Assembly: GCF_002220095.1 (NCBI RefSeq) | Contig: NZ_CP022372.1 | Location: 1,584,501 to 1,648,500 of the forward strand | DNA: 64,000 nucleotides | DNA from: Bosea sp. AS-1 | GTDB taxonomy: Bacteria > Pseudomonadota > Alphaproteobacteria > Rhizobiales > Beijerinckiaceae | Direction: 5' to 3' | Shown: in pieces, positions 17,021 through 25,154 of the stretch | Numbering within the stretch: the stretch's first letter is position 1 | Layout: each line of letters starts with the position of its first letter | Made by a program: the position numbers and the translations under genes | The notes under the pieces: model-generated | Databases searched by the model: none | What the model was told of the DNA's origin: nothing | What the model saw: the letters and a program-made list of their open reading frames with translations, nothing else

Positions 17021-17608
17021 ATGATCCAGACCCGCCGCAGTCTCATCACGGGCGGCCTCGCCCTGGCCGGCTCCAGCCTGGCCGGGCTGCCGATCCCCGC
17101 GGTCGCGCAGAACTATGACGGCCAGCGCTCCTTCTCGCAGAACGAGCTCGTCACGTCCGGCCATAAATTCTTCGGCAACGTCTCGCGCGGTCTCGCGCTG
17201 GCGATCGAGGAGGCGGTCCGGCGCTGGGGCGAGCCGAACGGCTATATCCTGGGGCAAGAGGCCGCCGGAGCCTTCGTCGGCGGGCTGCGCTATGGCGAGG
17301 GCACGCTCTACACCCGCAACGCGGGCGACCGGCGCGTGTTCTGGCAGGGGCCCTCGATCGGCTTCGACTTCGGCGGCGAGGGTGCGCGAACGATGATGCT
17401 GGTCTACAACCTGCCGGTGGTCGATGCGATGTACCAGCGCTTCGCCGGCGTCGACGGCTCGGCCTATTTCATCGGCGGCTTCGGCTTCACCGCGCTGACG
17501 GCGGAAGGCATCACCGTGGTGCCGATCCGCTCCGGCGTCGGCTGGCGGCTCGGTGTCAACCTCGGCTACCTCAAGTTCTCGCCGCAGGCGACCTGGAATC
17601 CGTTCTAG
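17021..17608 (+). CDS. eipA: EipA-like cell-envelope protein (DUF1134)
   Basis: A 195-residue exported protein with a Tat-like or Sec signal (QTRRSLITGGLALAGSSLAG, cleaved near AVA-Q) and a DUF1134 domain. The domain has 'LVTSGHKFFGNVSRGLALAIEEAV', glycine-rich strands and 'SAYFIGGFGFTA'. DUF1134 includes Brucella EipA, a small periplasmic beta-barrel protein needed for envelope integrity and linked to O-antigen. The ATG at 17021 has GGAG nine bases upstream; a TTG two codons earlier is less likely. Conserved across Rhizobiales. Confidence 0.85.
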   Translation: MIQTRRSLITGGLALAGSSLAGLPIPAVAQNYDGQRSFSQNELVTSGHKFFGNVSRGLALAIEEAVRRWGEPNGYILGQEAAGAFVGGLRYGEGTLYTRNAGDRRVFWQGPSIGFDFGGEGARTMMLVYNLPVVDAMYQRFAGVDGSAYFIGGFGFTALTAEGITVVPIRSGVGWRLGVNLGYLKFSPQATWNPF

Positions 17609-17697
17609 GCTCAGCCTCTGCCGCTGCTCCCTCTGGCCATGCCGGGGCGGGCATGGCAGGGTTCGGCCGGATTTGACCGGATGCGGAGCCGCAAGCC

Positions 17698-18942
17698 TTG
17701 ATCGAAGCCGCCATGCTGTTTGCGCTCGGCTTCCTCTGTGCCGCCCTGCTGGCGCTGGCTGCAGTGCCTGCCCTGTCGCGGCGAGCCGACCGCCTGGCAC
17801 GCAAGCGGGCCGAGTCGGCCTTTCCGCTGTCGCTCGCCGAGATCGCTGCCGATCGCGACCATCTGCGTGCCGAGCTCGCCGTGCGGATGCGCACGGTGGA
17901 ACAGGAGGCCGAAAAGGGCTTCGCCGCCAAGGCGGGGGCGATGCAGGATATCGGCCGGCGCGACATGGAGATCGGCCAGCTGAAGCGGGACCGTGCCGAG
18001 CGTGACGACCGGATCGCGGCGCTCGAAGCCGATCTGAGCGAGACGCGCGGCGATCTCGCCCAAACCCGTACGGCTCTGGAAGCGGAGCGTGGCGGCCATG
18101 CCCAGACGACCGCGACGCTGGAAAAACGTGTCGCCGATCTGGCGAAGCTGGAGGGCAGTCTCGCCGAAACTCGCCAGGCGCTGACCGGCACCAGCGCCGA
18201 TCTCGATGCGCGTTCGGGCGAGCTCGGCCGGGAGCGCGAGACCGTCGGGCGTATCGAGGCTTTGCTGGCGGAGCGCGAGGCCGAGTTGGCGAAGGTCCGG
18301 GACGAGCACGAAAAGGTCAGGGTCGCGCATGTCGAGGATCGCACGCAGATCATGGTGCTGCAGAGCAAGCGCGACGAGCTCGCCGACAGGCTCGCGACGA
18401 CGGAGGAGCGCCTCTCCCGCGGCGAGGCGGCGCTTGTGGCGATGACGGCGGAAAGGGAGGGCGAGCGTCAGCGTGCCGACGCCTTCGCTGCGCGGGCCGA
18501 GCAGGCCGAGGCCGGGCTTGCCGCTGCGAATGCCCATAGCAGCACGGCGGCGACCGAGGCCCGGCAGAATGCGCGGCTCCTTGAACAGCAGCGGAATGAA
18601 CATGCGCAGGCGCAGGAGCGGATCGACGCCCTGGAAGGCTGGCTCGGAGAGGCGCAGCAGGCCTTGGCGAGCGCACGCCGCCAGCACGAGCAGGAGATCG
18701 TCGCGTTGAAGGAAGCGGAACAGGGGCGCGAGGGGCGGCTCGAGGCGCTGCATGCCGAGTTGCAGACATTGGAAGGCGCGCTGGAGCAGGCCCGAAGCGA
18801 CGGTACGGAGGCGAAACGGGAGCTCGCAGCCTTGCGCAAGAGTGCCGCGGCGCAGGGCGGCAACATGGCGTTGCGACAGGAGATCATCCGGCTGGCGGAT
18901 CGGCTGATGAGCCCGCCGTCCAAGAGCGAGGCCGCGGAATGA
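17698..18942 (+). CDS. Membrane-anchored long coiled-coil protein of unknown function
   Basis: A 414-residue protein with one N-terminal membrane helix (AMLFALGFLCAALLALAAVPAL, about residues 5-26). Nearly unbroken heptad-rich helix follows to residue 400, dominated by Ala, Glu, Arg, Leu and Gln. I see no enzymatic motif. The topology predicts a short or no periplasmic part and a long cytoplasmic rod, as in envelope or division scaffolds. The start is a TTG at 17698; an ATG five codons in (17713) is equally possible. It lies 89 bases after eipA and could be co-transcribed with it. Confidence 0.75.
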   Translation: MIEAAMLFALGFLCAALLALAAVPALSRRADRLARKRAESAFPLSLAEIAADRDHLRAELAVRMRTVEQEAEKGFAAKAGAMQDIGRRDMEIGQLKRDRAERDDRIAALEADLSETRGDLAQTRTALEAERGGHAQTTATLEKRVADLAKLEGSLAETRQALTGTSADLDARSGELGRERETVGRIEALLAEREAELAKVRDEHEKVRVAHVEDRTQIMVLQSKRDELADRLATTEERLSRGEAALVAMTAEREGERQRADAFAARAEQAEAGLAAANAHSSTAATEARQNARLLEQQRNEHAQAQERIDALEGWLGEAQQALASARRQHEQEIVALKEAEQGREGRLEALHAELQTLEGALEQARSDGTEAKRELAALRKSAAAQGGNMALRQEIIRLADRLMSPPSKSEAAE

Positions 18943-19010
18943 GGCGAAAAGCGGTTTGCAGGCGCAGGGCCTTGCTCTAGGAGAGTTCGTCCGCGCGCCG
19001 CGCCGTTTGA

Positions 19011-19967
19011 ATGGTTTCAAATCCCGTGACAGACAGTCAAATCGACCTTTTGTGCCTGGGCGAGCCGCTCGGCGAATTCAATGCGACGCGAGCTGAATCC
19101 GGCGCCTTCCAGTTCGGCCAAGGCGGAGACACCTCCAACTGCGCGGTCGCGGCGGCGCGGCAGGGAATGTCGGTCGGCTATATCGGCGCGCTCGGCGACG
19201 ACATGGCGGGGCATTCGGTGCGGGCGCTGTGGCAGCGCGAGGGCGTGAACGACGCGCATGTGGCGACGCATCCGAGCGCGCCGACCGGGCTCTATTTCGT
19301 CGATCATGGCCCGTCTGGCCATGTCTTTTCCTATCTGCGGGCCGGCTCCGCCGCGAGCCTCTACGGGCCGGGCGACCTGCCGCTCGGGTTGATCCGCTCG
19401 GCGCGGATCGTCCAGGCCTCCGGCATCAGCCAGGCGATCTCGGCCAGTGCCTGCGACGCAGTGTTCGCGGCTTTCGAGGCCGCACGCAAGGCTGGCGTGC
19501 TGACCGCCTACGATACCAATCTGCGCCTGAAGCTTTGGCCGCTGACGCGAGCCCGCGCGATCATCCACGCCGCCTGCACCATGGCTGACATCGTGCTGCC
19601 GGGCCTCGACGACGCGACGCAGCTCACGGGTCTCAACGAGCCGGATGCGATCGTCGATTTCTACCTCAAGCTCGGCGCGCGGGTTGTGGCGCTGACGCTC
19701 GGCCATGAAGGCTCGCTCGTCGCGACGCCCGTCCGGCGCGAGCGCTTCCGGCCGATCAAGGTCGATGCCATCGACGCGACCGGCGCGGGCGACTGCTACG
19801 ACGGTGCCTTCCTTGCCGAGTTCCTGCGCACCGGCGATGCCTTCGCGGCCGGGGCCTATGCCAATGTCGCGGCGGCGCTGTCGACCCAGGGGTATGGCGC
19901 AGTGGCGCCGGTGCCGCGCCGCGTCGACGTCGAGGCGCGGATGGCGGCGGAGGCCAAGGGCGCTTGA
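19011..19967 (+). CDS. PfkB-family sugar kinase, 2-keto-3-deoxygluconate kinase-like
   Basis: A 318-residue ribokinase-fold enzyme with both PfkB signatures. The N-terminal one is the glycine pair region 'QFGQGGDTSNCAVAAARQG'. The C-terminal one, 'DAIDATGAGDCYDGAFLAEF', contains the catalytic aspartate and anion hole. The start 'CLGEPLGEFNA' resembles 2-keto-3-deoxygluconate kinases, but the exact sugar cannot be fixed from sequence. It overlaps the following HAD gene by one base (TGATG), which implies joint expression. Confidence 0.82.
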   Translation: MVSNPVTDSQIDLLCLGEPLGEFNATRAESGAFQFGQGGDTSNCAVAAARQGMSVGYIGALGDDMAGHSVRALWQREGVNDAHVATHPSAPTGLYFVDHGPSGHVFSYLRAGSAASLYGPGDLPLGLIRSARIVQASGISQAISASACDAVFAAFEAARKAGVLTAYDTNLRLKLWPLTRARAIIHAACTMADIVLPGLDDATQLTGLNEPDAIVDFYLKLGARVVALTLGHEGSLVATPVRRERFRPIKVDAIDATGAGDCYDGAFLAEFLRTGDAFAAGAYANVAAALSTQGYGAVAPVPRRVDVEARMAAEAKGA

Positions 19968-20827
19968 TGACTGTTCCGGTTTTGAAGCAGGCGGGCGCGC
20001 TGCTCGCCCGTTACGACGTGCTGATCAGCGATGTCTGGGGCGTCGTGCATGACGGTCTCTGGGCGCTGGAGCCGGCCTGTACAGCCTTGACCGCCTTTCG
20101 TGAACGGGGCGGCGCCGTGGTGCTCCTCTCGAATGCGCCGGGCCCGTCGCAGCAGGTGGCGAAGCTGCTCGACGCCAAGCGCGTGCCGCGCACGGCCTGG
20201 GACAGGCTCGTCACTTCCGGCGACGTCACGCGCGCGCTGATCGCCGAGAGCCATCACAAGCGCGTCTACCATATCGGCTGGCAGAGCGACCGGGCCGTGT
20301 TCGAAGGGCTCGACGTCGAACTGGTCGACGAGGAGCAGGCCGACATCGTCGTCGCGACCGAGCTCAACGATTATCGTATCGAGACGCCTGAGCAGTATAG
20401 GCCCCTGCTCAGCCGCTTCGCCGCGCGGGGGCTCCCCTTCGTCTGCGGCAATCCCGATCTGGTCGTGCATGTCGGGGAAGATCTGCTGCCCTGCGCAGGC
20501 TCGCTTGCCACCATCTACGAAGAGCTGGGCGGGAGCGTCGCCTGGGCCGGCAAGCCTTATCGCCCGGCCTATGATCTGGCGCTTGCGGCGGCTGCCGAAG
20601 CGAGGGGCGGGCGCCCCGTCGAGGCGAGCAAGGTGCTGGTGATCGGCGATGCGGTGCGCACCGACCTCGCAGGCGCGCGCCTGATGGGTTTCGATAGCCT
20701 GTTCATCGCCGGTGGCATTCATCGCGACGAGACGATGCGCGGCGGCGAAATCGATCCGGCAGGGCTCGCCAAGGTGCTCGACGGCTTGCCGGTGCAGCCC
20801 GTCGCGGCCATGGCGGCGCTGGCCTGA
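19967..20827 (+). CDS. HAD-superfamily class IIA hydrolase (TIGR01459-type)
   Basis: A 286-residue phosphatase-like protein. Motif I is 'YDVLISDVWGVVHDG' with the nucleophilic aspartate. Motif II serine lies in 'VVLLSNAPGP' and motif III lysine in 'WAGKPYRPAYDLA'. The acidic motif is 'VLVIGDAVRTDLAGA'. The arrangement is that of the NagD/PNP-like class IIA group found in alphaproteobacteria beside sugar kinases. The start ATG shares a base with the kinase stop codon. The substrate is unknown, perhaps a phosphosugar made or used by the coupled kinase. Confidence 0.82.
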   Translation: MTVPVLKQAGALLARYDVLISDVWGVVHDGLWALEPACTALTAFRERGGAVVLLSNAPGPSQQVAKLLDAKRVPRTAWDRLVTSGDVTRALIAESHHKRVYHIGWQSDRAVFEGLDVELVDEEQADIVVATELNDYRIETPEQYRPLLSRFAARGLPFVCGNPDLVVHVGEDLLPCAGSLATIYEELGGSVAWAGKPYRPAYDLALAAAAEARGGRPVEASKVLVIGDAVRTDLAGARLMGFDSLFIAGGIHRDETMRGGEIDPAGLAKVLDGLPVQPVAAMAALA

Positions 20828-20834
20828 GCTCGCC

Positions 20835-21962
20835 TCAGTCCTTGGGTGCGGCGCGTGCCATCAGCGCGTCCATGTCGATGAGATGACCCGCGCGGTCGCG
20901 CTTCGATGCGAGATAGCGGACATTGTGGGCGTTTGGCCGCCCGAGCACACGCTGGCTCGCGGCCACCTCAAGCCCGGCGGCCTCGATGGCGCCGATCTTC
21001 TGCGGGTTGTTGGTGAGCGCGACGACGCGCGAGACGCCGAGCTGCTTCAACATCGTCGCGGCGAAGTCGAAATGGCGCTGGTCGAGATCGAAGCCGAGCA
21101 CTTCATCGGCATCATAGGTGTCCCAGCCCTGGCTCTGCAGCTTATAGGCGCGCATCTTGTTGGAGATGCCGTTGCCGCGGCCTTCCTGGTCGAGATAAAG
21201 CAGGATGCCGCCATCGTTTTCGGCCATCCACCGCACGGTCTCGCGCAGCTGGTCGCCGCAATCGCATTTCAGCGAGCCGAAGAGGTCTCCGGTCAGGCAG
21301 GCGGAATGCAGGCGCACCGGCACGGCGGTCGAGAAATCCAGCTTGCCGACAATGATTGCGACTTGGTCGCGCAAGCCTTCGCCGCCGCGGAAGACGACGA
21401 ATTCAGTATCCGGCGCGCCTTCCAGCGGCACCGGCGCGCGGCCGACGATCCTAAGCGAGGCGGCCTGCTCGGCGCGATAGGCGTTCACGGCCGCGATATC
21501 GACCGCGACGAGGGATTCGCCCGAGACCGCTTCGGCGCTCACCGGCACGACGAGCGCCGCCGGCAGGACGAGAGAAAGCCGCGCCAGCTCCAGCGCGGCA
21601 GCATCGAGCGCGGACGCCGGGGCGATCGGCGCGTCCATCCGGCTGTCGAGCTTGAATGCGAGATACTCGACGCGGTCGAGGTCCAATGCCGGCAAGGCGA
21701 AGATGCCGGGGTCCGTCCGGCCCTTGGCGCCGAGGCGACGCAGCCTCGCGGAGGTGAGTACGAGATGGCCGTTGCCGGCTGCAAGCGTGTCGAGGCGGCG
21801 CACCAGCTCCGCATCCGCAAGCTCGGCCGAAAGCACCAAGGCGAGCTCTCCGGCTGCGCGCAGCAGGACCGGACGAGCGGCTCGGAATTCGGAAATGGCC
21901 CGCTCCACAGCGACCCGCAGGGTCTCGCCGGGGCGGCCAAAAAGCGTACGCGACTCAGGCAT
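20835..21962 (-). CDS. ribA: GTP cyclohydrolase II, long form with degenerate N-terminal DHBP-synthase-like domain
   Basis: A 375-residue protein. The C-terminal half (about residues 190-365) is a GTP cyclohydrolase II: the zinc site 'CLTGDLFGSLKCDCGDQL' has all three cysteines and is followed by 'LLYLDQEGRGNGISNKMRAY'. The N-terminal half resembles RibB (DHBP synthase) in outline, e.g. 'AISEFRAARPVLLRAAGELA' and 'GNGHLVLTSARLRRLG'. It lacks the acidic DDEDRENEGDL metal loop, so it cannot make 3,4-DHBP. The enzyme opens GTP to 2,5-diamino-6-ribosylamino-pyrimidinone phosphate for riboflavin. It could also feed the pterin-like cassette at 22.8-26.2 kb on the same strand. Confidence 0.88.
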   Translation of the reverse strand: MPESRTLFGRPGETLRVAVERAISEFRAARPVLLRAAGELALVLSAELADAELVRRLDTLAAGNGHLVLTSARLRRLGAKGRTDPGIFALPALDLDRVEYLAFKLDSRMDAPIAPASALDAAALELARLSLVLPAALVVPVSAEAVSGESLVAVDIAAVNAYRAEQAASLRIVGRAPVPLEGAPDTEFVVFRGGEGLRDQVAIIVGKLDFSTAVPVRLHSACLTGDLFGSLKCDCGDQLRETVRWMAENDGGILLYLDQEGRGNGISNKMRAYKLQSQGWDTYDADEVLGFDLDQRHFDFAATMLKQLGVSRVVALTNNPQKIGAIEAAGLEVAASQRVLGRPNAHNVRYLASKRDRAGHLIDMDALMARAAPKD

Positions 21963-22197
21963 CGAAAAACCTGTCAGATCAGGCCACTGGGACCGGGAGG
22001 CGTCGGAGGGTCAGCCAAGCACACGATATAGGCAATCATGTTCCGCCATACCACCAACGTCTCGCGGTGAGCGCGGTTCCGCGATCAAATCCATGTCATG
22101 ACGAACGTTCGGGCATGGTCCAACACCGCGCCGGTATAGGTCGAGCGCCTTGAATGTGAGATGAATGCCCAAGCGGACCCAAGCTCCGGAGGCGCCG

Positions 22198-22773
22198 ATG
22201 GACGGCCGGACGGCAGGAATCAGCACGGTCAATCCCGTCTATGGCGGTGTCGCCCGGACCTTTCACTGGGTGACGGTGCTGGCCGTCTTCACGATGCTGC
22301 CGCTCGGCCTCGCCATGACTTATCGCGGCAAGACGCTGAACATCTTCGACGGCACGACCGACGCGCTCTACAGCGCCCACAAGCTCATCGGCTTCCTGCT
22401 GCTGTGGTTGACGGCTGGGCGGCTGATCTATCGGCTCCTGCACGGTGCACCGCCTGACGAGCCGTCCCTCACCTGGTGGCAGAAGGCGGGCTCGCATCTC
22501 GTTCACTGGCTACTCTACGGGTTGTTGCTGGTCGTCCCGCTGCTCGGCTGGCTCGGCGTCTCGCTGTTCCCGGCGCGGACGGTATTCGGCCTGTTCGACC
22601 TGCCGGCCTTGGCGGCGCCCGACCAGGAGGCTGCGAACCGGGTGCTTGGTATCCATGGTAAGCTGGCGCTGACGCTCGGAGCGCTGGCAGCCCTGCATAT
22701 TCTGGCGGCGCTCTACCATCGTTTCATCCGGCACGATGGTGTGCTGCGCCGGATGTGGCCGGGGCGCGGCTAG
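22198..22773 (+). CDS. Cytochrome b561-family membrane protein
   Basis: A 191-residue four-helix membrane protein of the bacterial b561/Ni-Fe-hydrogenase cytochrome b type. Candidate haem histidines lie in 'VARTFHWVTVLAVF', 'SAHKLIGFLLL', 'HLVHWLLYGLLL' and 'ALHILAALYHRFI', with a late 'GIHGKLALTLGALAALH'. It likely passes electrons to or from quinone or periplasmic partners. The ATG at 22198 is preferred over 22165 because GGAGG lies about six bases upstream. It sits between ribA and the methyltransferase gene on the opposite strand, converging on the latter by six bases. Confidence 0.85.
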   Translation: MDGRTAGISTVNPVYGGVARTFHWVTVLAVFTMLPLGLAMTYRGKTLNIFDGTTDALYSAHKLIGFLLLWLTAGRLIYRLLHGAPPDEPSLTWWQKAGSHLVHWLLYGLLLVVPLLGWLGVSLFPARTVFGLFDLPALAAPDQEAANRVLGIHGKLALTLGALAALHILAALYHRFIRHDGVLRRMWPGRG

Positions 22774-22779
22774 AATAGC

Positions 22780-23619
22780 TCAGACTGGCCTGGCCCATAG
22801 ATCTTGGTGTCCGATCAGCACCGACGTCGCGCTGCGGCGGGCTTCCATCCAGCCGGCAATGGCGGCGGCGTCGAGCTGTCCGGTCTCGCGGACCGCCTCG
22901 GCGATACCCTCGGCAAGGGCAGCGCGGAGGGCCTCGCGGCTGCCGTCGAGCAGCCAGGCGCTATCCGCCGTCGAGATGGCGAGACCCGACTTCCTGAAAG
23001 CCTCCGCCATAATTTCGCAGGCTTCTGGCCCGGCCGCTGGACCAAAGCCCTTGTCCGTATGCTGGTGATGCTTGAAGGCAGCGAGCATGCGGGCATCGGC
23101 GCGATGGGCCGGTTTCCATTTCTCGCGCCCGTCATAGGTCAGCACGGCATAGAGCGGCAGATTCTGGCTCGCGAGCGCGGCGACGAAGCGTTCGATCCAG
23201 GCCTTCGAGGCGAGATCGAAGAAGGCTGCCGCAGTAACAAGGTCCGGCTGCCAGCCAAGGACCCATTCCAGATCCTTGTTCAGGTCGACCTGACGCGTGT
23301 CGACGGTGATGGTCTTGTCGTCCTTGGTCAGGACGAGCTCCTCGCCCTGTTCGCGGGCTTCGTCTGCCCAGGCGAGCAGGCGCTCGCGCGCGAGCGCCAA
23401 CAGATCGCCATCGTGATCGACAAGGGTCCAATGCTGCCGCTCGGGCAGGGAGGCATAGCTGCCGCGCAGATTGGAACCAGCACCGCTGCCGAGATCGAGC
23501 ACCGAGAGCGAGGGCTTTCCGGCGAAATAGGCGCCGACCGCCGCGAGCACCTGCGGATTGCGCGCCGCATGGTCGGCCGGCTCGCGCAATGCAAGCCATT
23601 CCGAAGAGAACCCAGCCAT
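22780..23619 (-). CDS. Class I SAM-dependent methyltransferase of the pterin-like cassette
   Basis: A 279-residue protein with the SAM-binding motif I 'LSVLDLGSGAGSNLRG' near residues 38-53, an acidic end of strand 2 (WTLVDHDGDLLALARERL), and 'WQPDLVTAAAFFDL' as a motif-IV-like segment. The acceptor substrate is unknown. The ATG at 23619 has AGGTGGGG upstream and shares one base with the stop codon of the glycosyltransferase gene (TGATG), so translation is coupled. It is the last gene of the four-gene cassette. Confidence 0.83.
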   Translation of the reverse strand: MAGFSSEWLALREPADHAARNPQVLAAVGAYFAGKPSLSVLDLGSGAGSNLRGSYASLPERQHWTLVDHDGDLLALARERLLAWADEAREQGEELVLTKDDKTITVDTRQVDLNKDLEWVLGWQPDLVTAAAFFDLASKAWIERFVAALASQNLPLYAVLTYDGREKWKPAHRADARMLAAFKHHQHTDKGFGPAAGPEACEIMAEAFRKSGLAISTADSAWLLDGSREALRAALAEGIAEAVRETGQLDAAAIAGWMEARRSATSVLIGHQDLWARPV

Positions 23620-24704
23620 CACCCCACCTTTCGGCCATCGCCGCCGAGGCATGCCGCTGCGACGATCCGAGCCGTATCCCGCCACTGCGGCAACCGCGAT
23701 GCCGCCGTCCAGGCCGCCTCGCCGCGCCGGTGGCGTTCAGCCGGCGCATCAATCAGTCTTGCGAGGGCCTTGGCAAGTGCCGCAGCGTCGCCAGGCGGCA
23801 CTTTGAGGGCGGCATCGTCCGGCAAGGCGTCGGCGCCTGTGCCGCTCGAGGTGCAGACGATCGGCAGGCCACGGGCGAGTGCTTCCGTCAGGACCATGCC
23901 GTAGCCCTCATAGAGCGAGGGCATGACGAAGAGATCGGATTTGTCATAGAGGTCCGCCAGCCTTTCGGAGTCCACGGCTCCAACAAGCAAGATGCGGTCC
24001 GCAAGCCCGGCCCGGTGGATCTGGGCTCGCAGATCGGCGACGGTCTGGGGCGAATAGTCCGGCGAGCCTGCGAGAGTCAGGAACCAGCGCCGGTCGGCGA
24101 GGGTGGCGAGTGCCGAGACAAGGACATCGTAGCCTTTACGCGGGATGATCGAGCCGACCGCCAGTAGCTGTAGTGCGGTATCACCACCGCTTCCTGCCGC
24201 GCGCGGCGCCCGATCGGTTCCGGGCACCGCGACAGCGATCCTCGCGCGCGGGACGGCATAGTCCGCAACGAGTGTGCCGCGTGTGGCTGGGCTGGTCACG
24301 GCGACGGCGCGGGCATGGCCGAGTGCGAGCCTTTCGCTCTGACGCAGGGCGGCGGCCCTGTCGGAGGGGAGGCCGGTTTCCAGCGCCAGCGGATGATGGA
24401 CCAGGGCGACGAGGCGCCGCTGGAATCGCATCGCCAGCGCTTCGGGGAAGGCACCCAAGGCGAGGCCATCGATCAGCAGCACTTCGTCCGGCGCGGTCTG
24501 AGCCAGAAGCGCTTCGGTCGCCTCCAGATCATTGGCTGTCGGGAAGGGAAAGGCGCCGGGCAAGGCGATGTGGCGCGCAGCGATGCCAGCCTCGCGCCAT
24601 TCGCGCAGCAGGCGCCGGTCGTAGCCATAGCCACCTGTCGGTGCGTCGATATCGCCCGGGATGGCGAAGACGATCCGCCGCTGGGGCTCGCCTTGCCCGC
24701 TCAC
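23619..24704 (-). CDS. GT4-family glycosyltransferase of the pterin-like cassette
   Basis: A 361-residue GT-B glycosyltransferase. The N-terminal Rossmann domain begins 'RIVFAIPGDIDAPTGGYGYDRR', whose glycine-rich loop is usual in GT4. The C-terminal domain has 'LLAVGSIIPRKGYDVLVSAL' and the donor-binding E-x7-E motif 'PSLYEGYGMVLTEALARGLP'. It probably uses a nucleotide-sugar donor in the cytoplasm. Its start overlaps the PTPS-like gene by four bases and its stop overlaps the methyltransferase start by one, so all three are translated as a unit. Unlike typical surface-glycan GT4 genes it has no polysaccharide genes around it. Confidence 0.85.
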   Translation of the reverse strand: MSGQGEPQRRIVFAIPGDIDAPTGGYGYDRRLLREWREAGIAARHIALPGAFPFPTANDLEATEALLAQTAPDEVLLIDGLALGAFPEALAMRFQRRLVALVHHPLALETGLPSDRAAALRQSERLALGHARAVAVTSPATRGTLVADYAVPRARIAVAVPGTDRAPRAAGSGGDTALQLLAVGSIIPRKGYDVLVSALATLADRRWFLTLAGSPDYSPQTVADLRAQIHRAGLADRILLVGAVDSERLADLYDKSDLFVMPSLYEGYGMVLTEALARGLPIVCTSSGTGADALPDDAALKVPPGDAAALAKALARLIDAPAERHRRGEAAWTAASRLPQWRDTARIVAAACLGGDGRKVG

Positions 24705-25102
24705 GCGAGCGCGCCCTCGTAGCTGGCGCGGGCGAGATCGGTCTCGTGGAGCGTGACGCGGATGCGGGCGAGGCCTCTGCCGTCGGCACCGAGCGCGTCT
24801 GATTTCGCGGCCGCCGCCATGGCATCGAAGATGTATTTGCAGAGAAACTCGGTCGTGGTGAGCACGCCGGCGAATTGCGGCAGGATGTCGAGGTTCTGAT
24901 ATTTCAGCGGCTTCAGGGTCTCGGCGAGGACATCGAGCGCCGCGCCGATATCGACCACGACGTTCTGCCGGTTCAGCGCCTCGCGGAAGAAGGCGACATC
25001 GACCACGAAGGTCGCGCCGTGCATGTTCTGCGCCGGACCGAAGAAGGGATCGGGCAGGGAGTGGCCGATCATGATGCGGTCGCGGACTTCGACGGAAAAC
25101 AT
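24701..25102 (-). CDS. Divergent 6-pyruvoyl-tetrahydropterin-synthase-like protein
   Basis: A 133-residue protein with the PTPS/QueD T-fold: 'IGHSLPD' near residue 14, 'NMHGATFVVDV' near 28, 'VVVDIGAALDVLAETLKPLKYQNL' in the middle, and 'RVTLHETDLARASYEG' at the end. In standard enzymes the second block reads C-x3-HGHxY. Here the catalytic cysteine position is Ala24 and the second zinc histidine is Ala30; only H14 and H28 remain. It is therefore unlikely to be an ordinary QueD or PTPS. The start has AGGAG six bases upstream. It is the second gene of the cassette, 52 bases after the dehydrogenase. Confidence 0.8.
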   Translation of the reverse strand: MFSVEVRDRIMIGHSLPDPFFGPAQNMHGATFVVDVAFFREALNRQNVVVDIGAALDVLAETLKPLKYQNLDILPQFAGVLTTTEFLCKYIFDAMAAAAKSDALGADGRGLARIRVTLHETDLARASYEGALA

Positions 25103-25154
25103 GGAGGCTCCTGTTATCGAGGCGGCGAGTCTTGGTCGTCTCGCGGCGGCGCCG

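Noticed and set aside
21963..22197. FMN riboswitch or other leader before ribA
   Set aside because: No conserved RFN-element segments are visible on the minus strand, and the spacer has no strong nested stems by eye.
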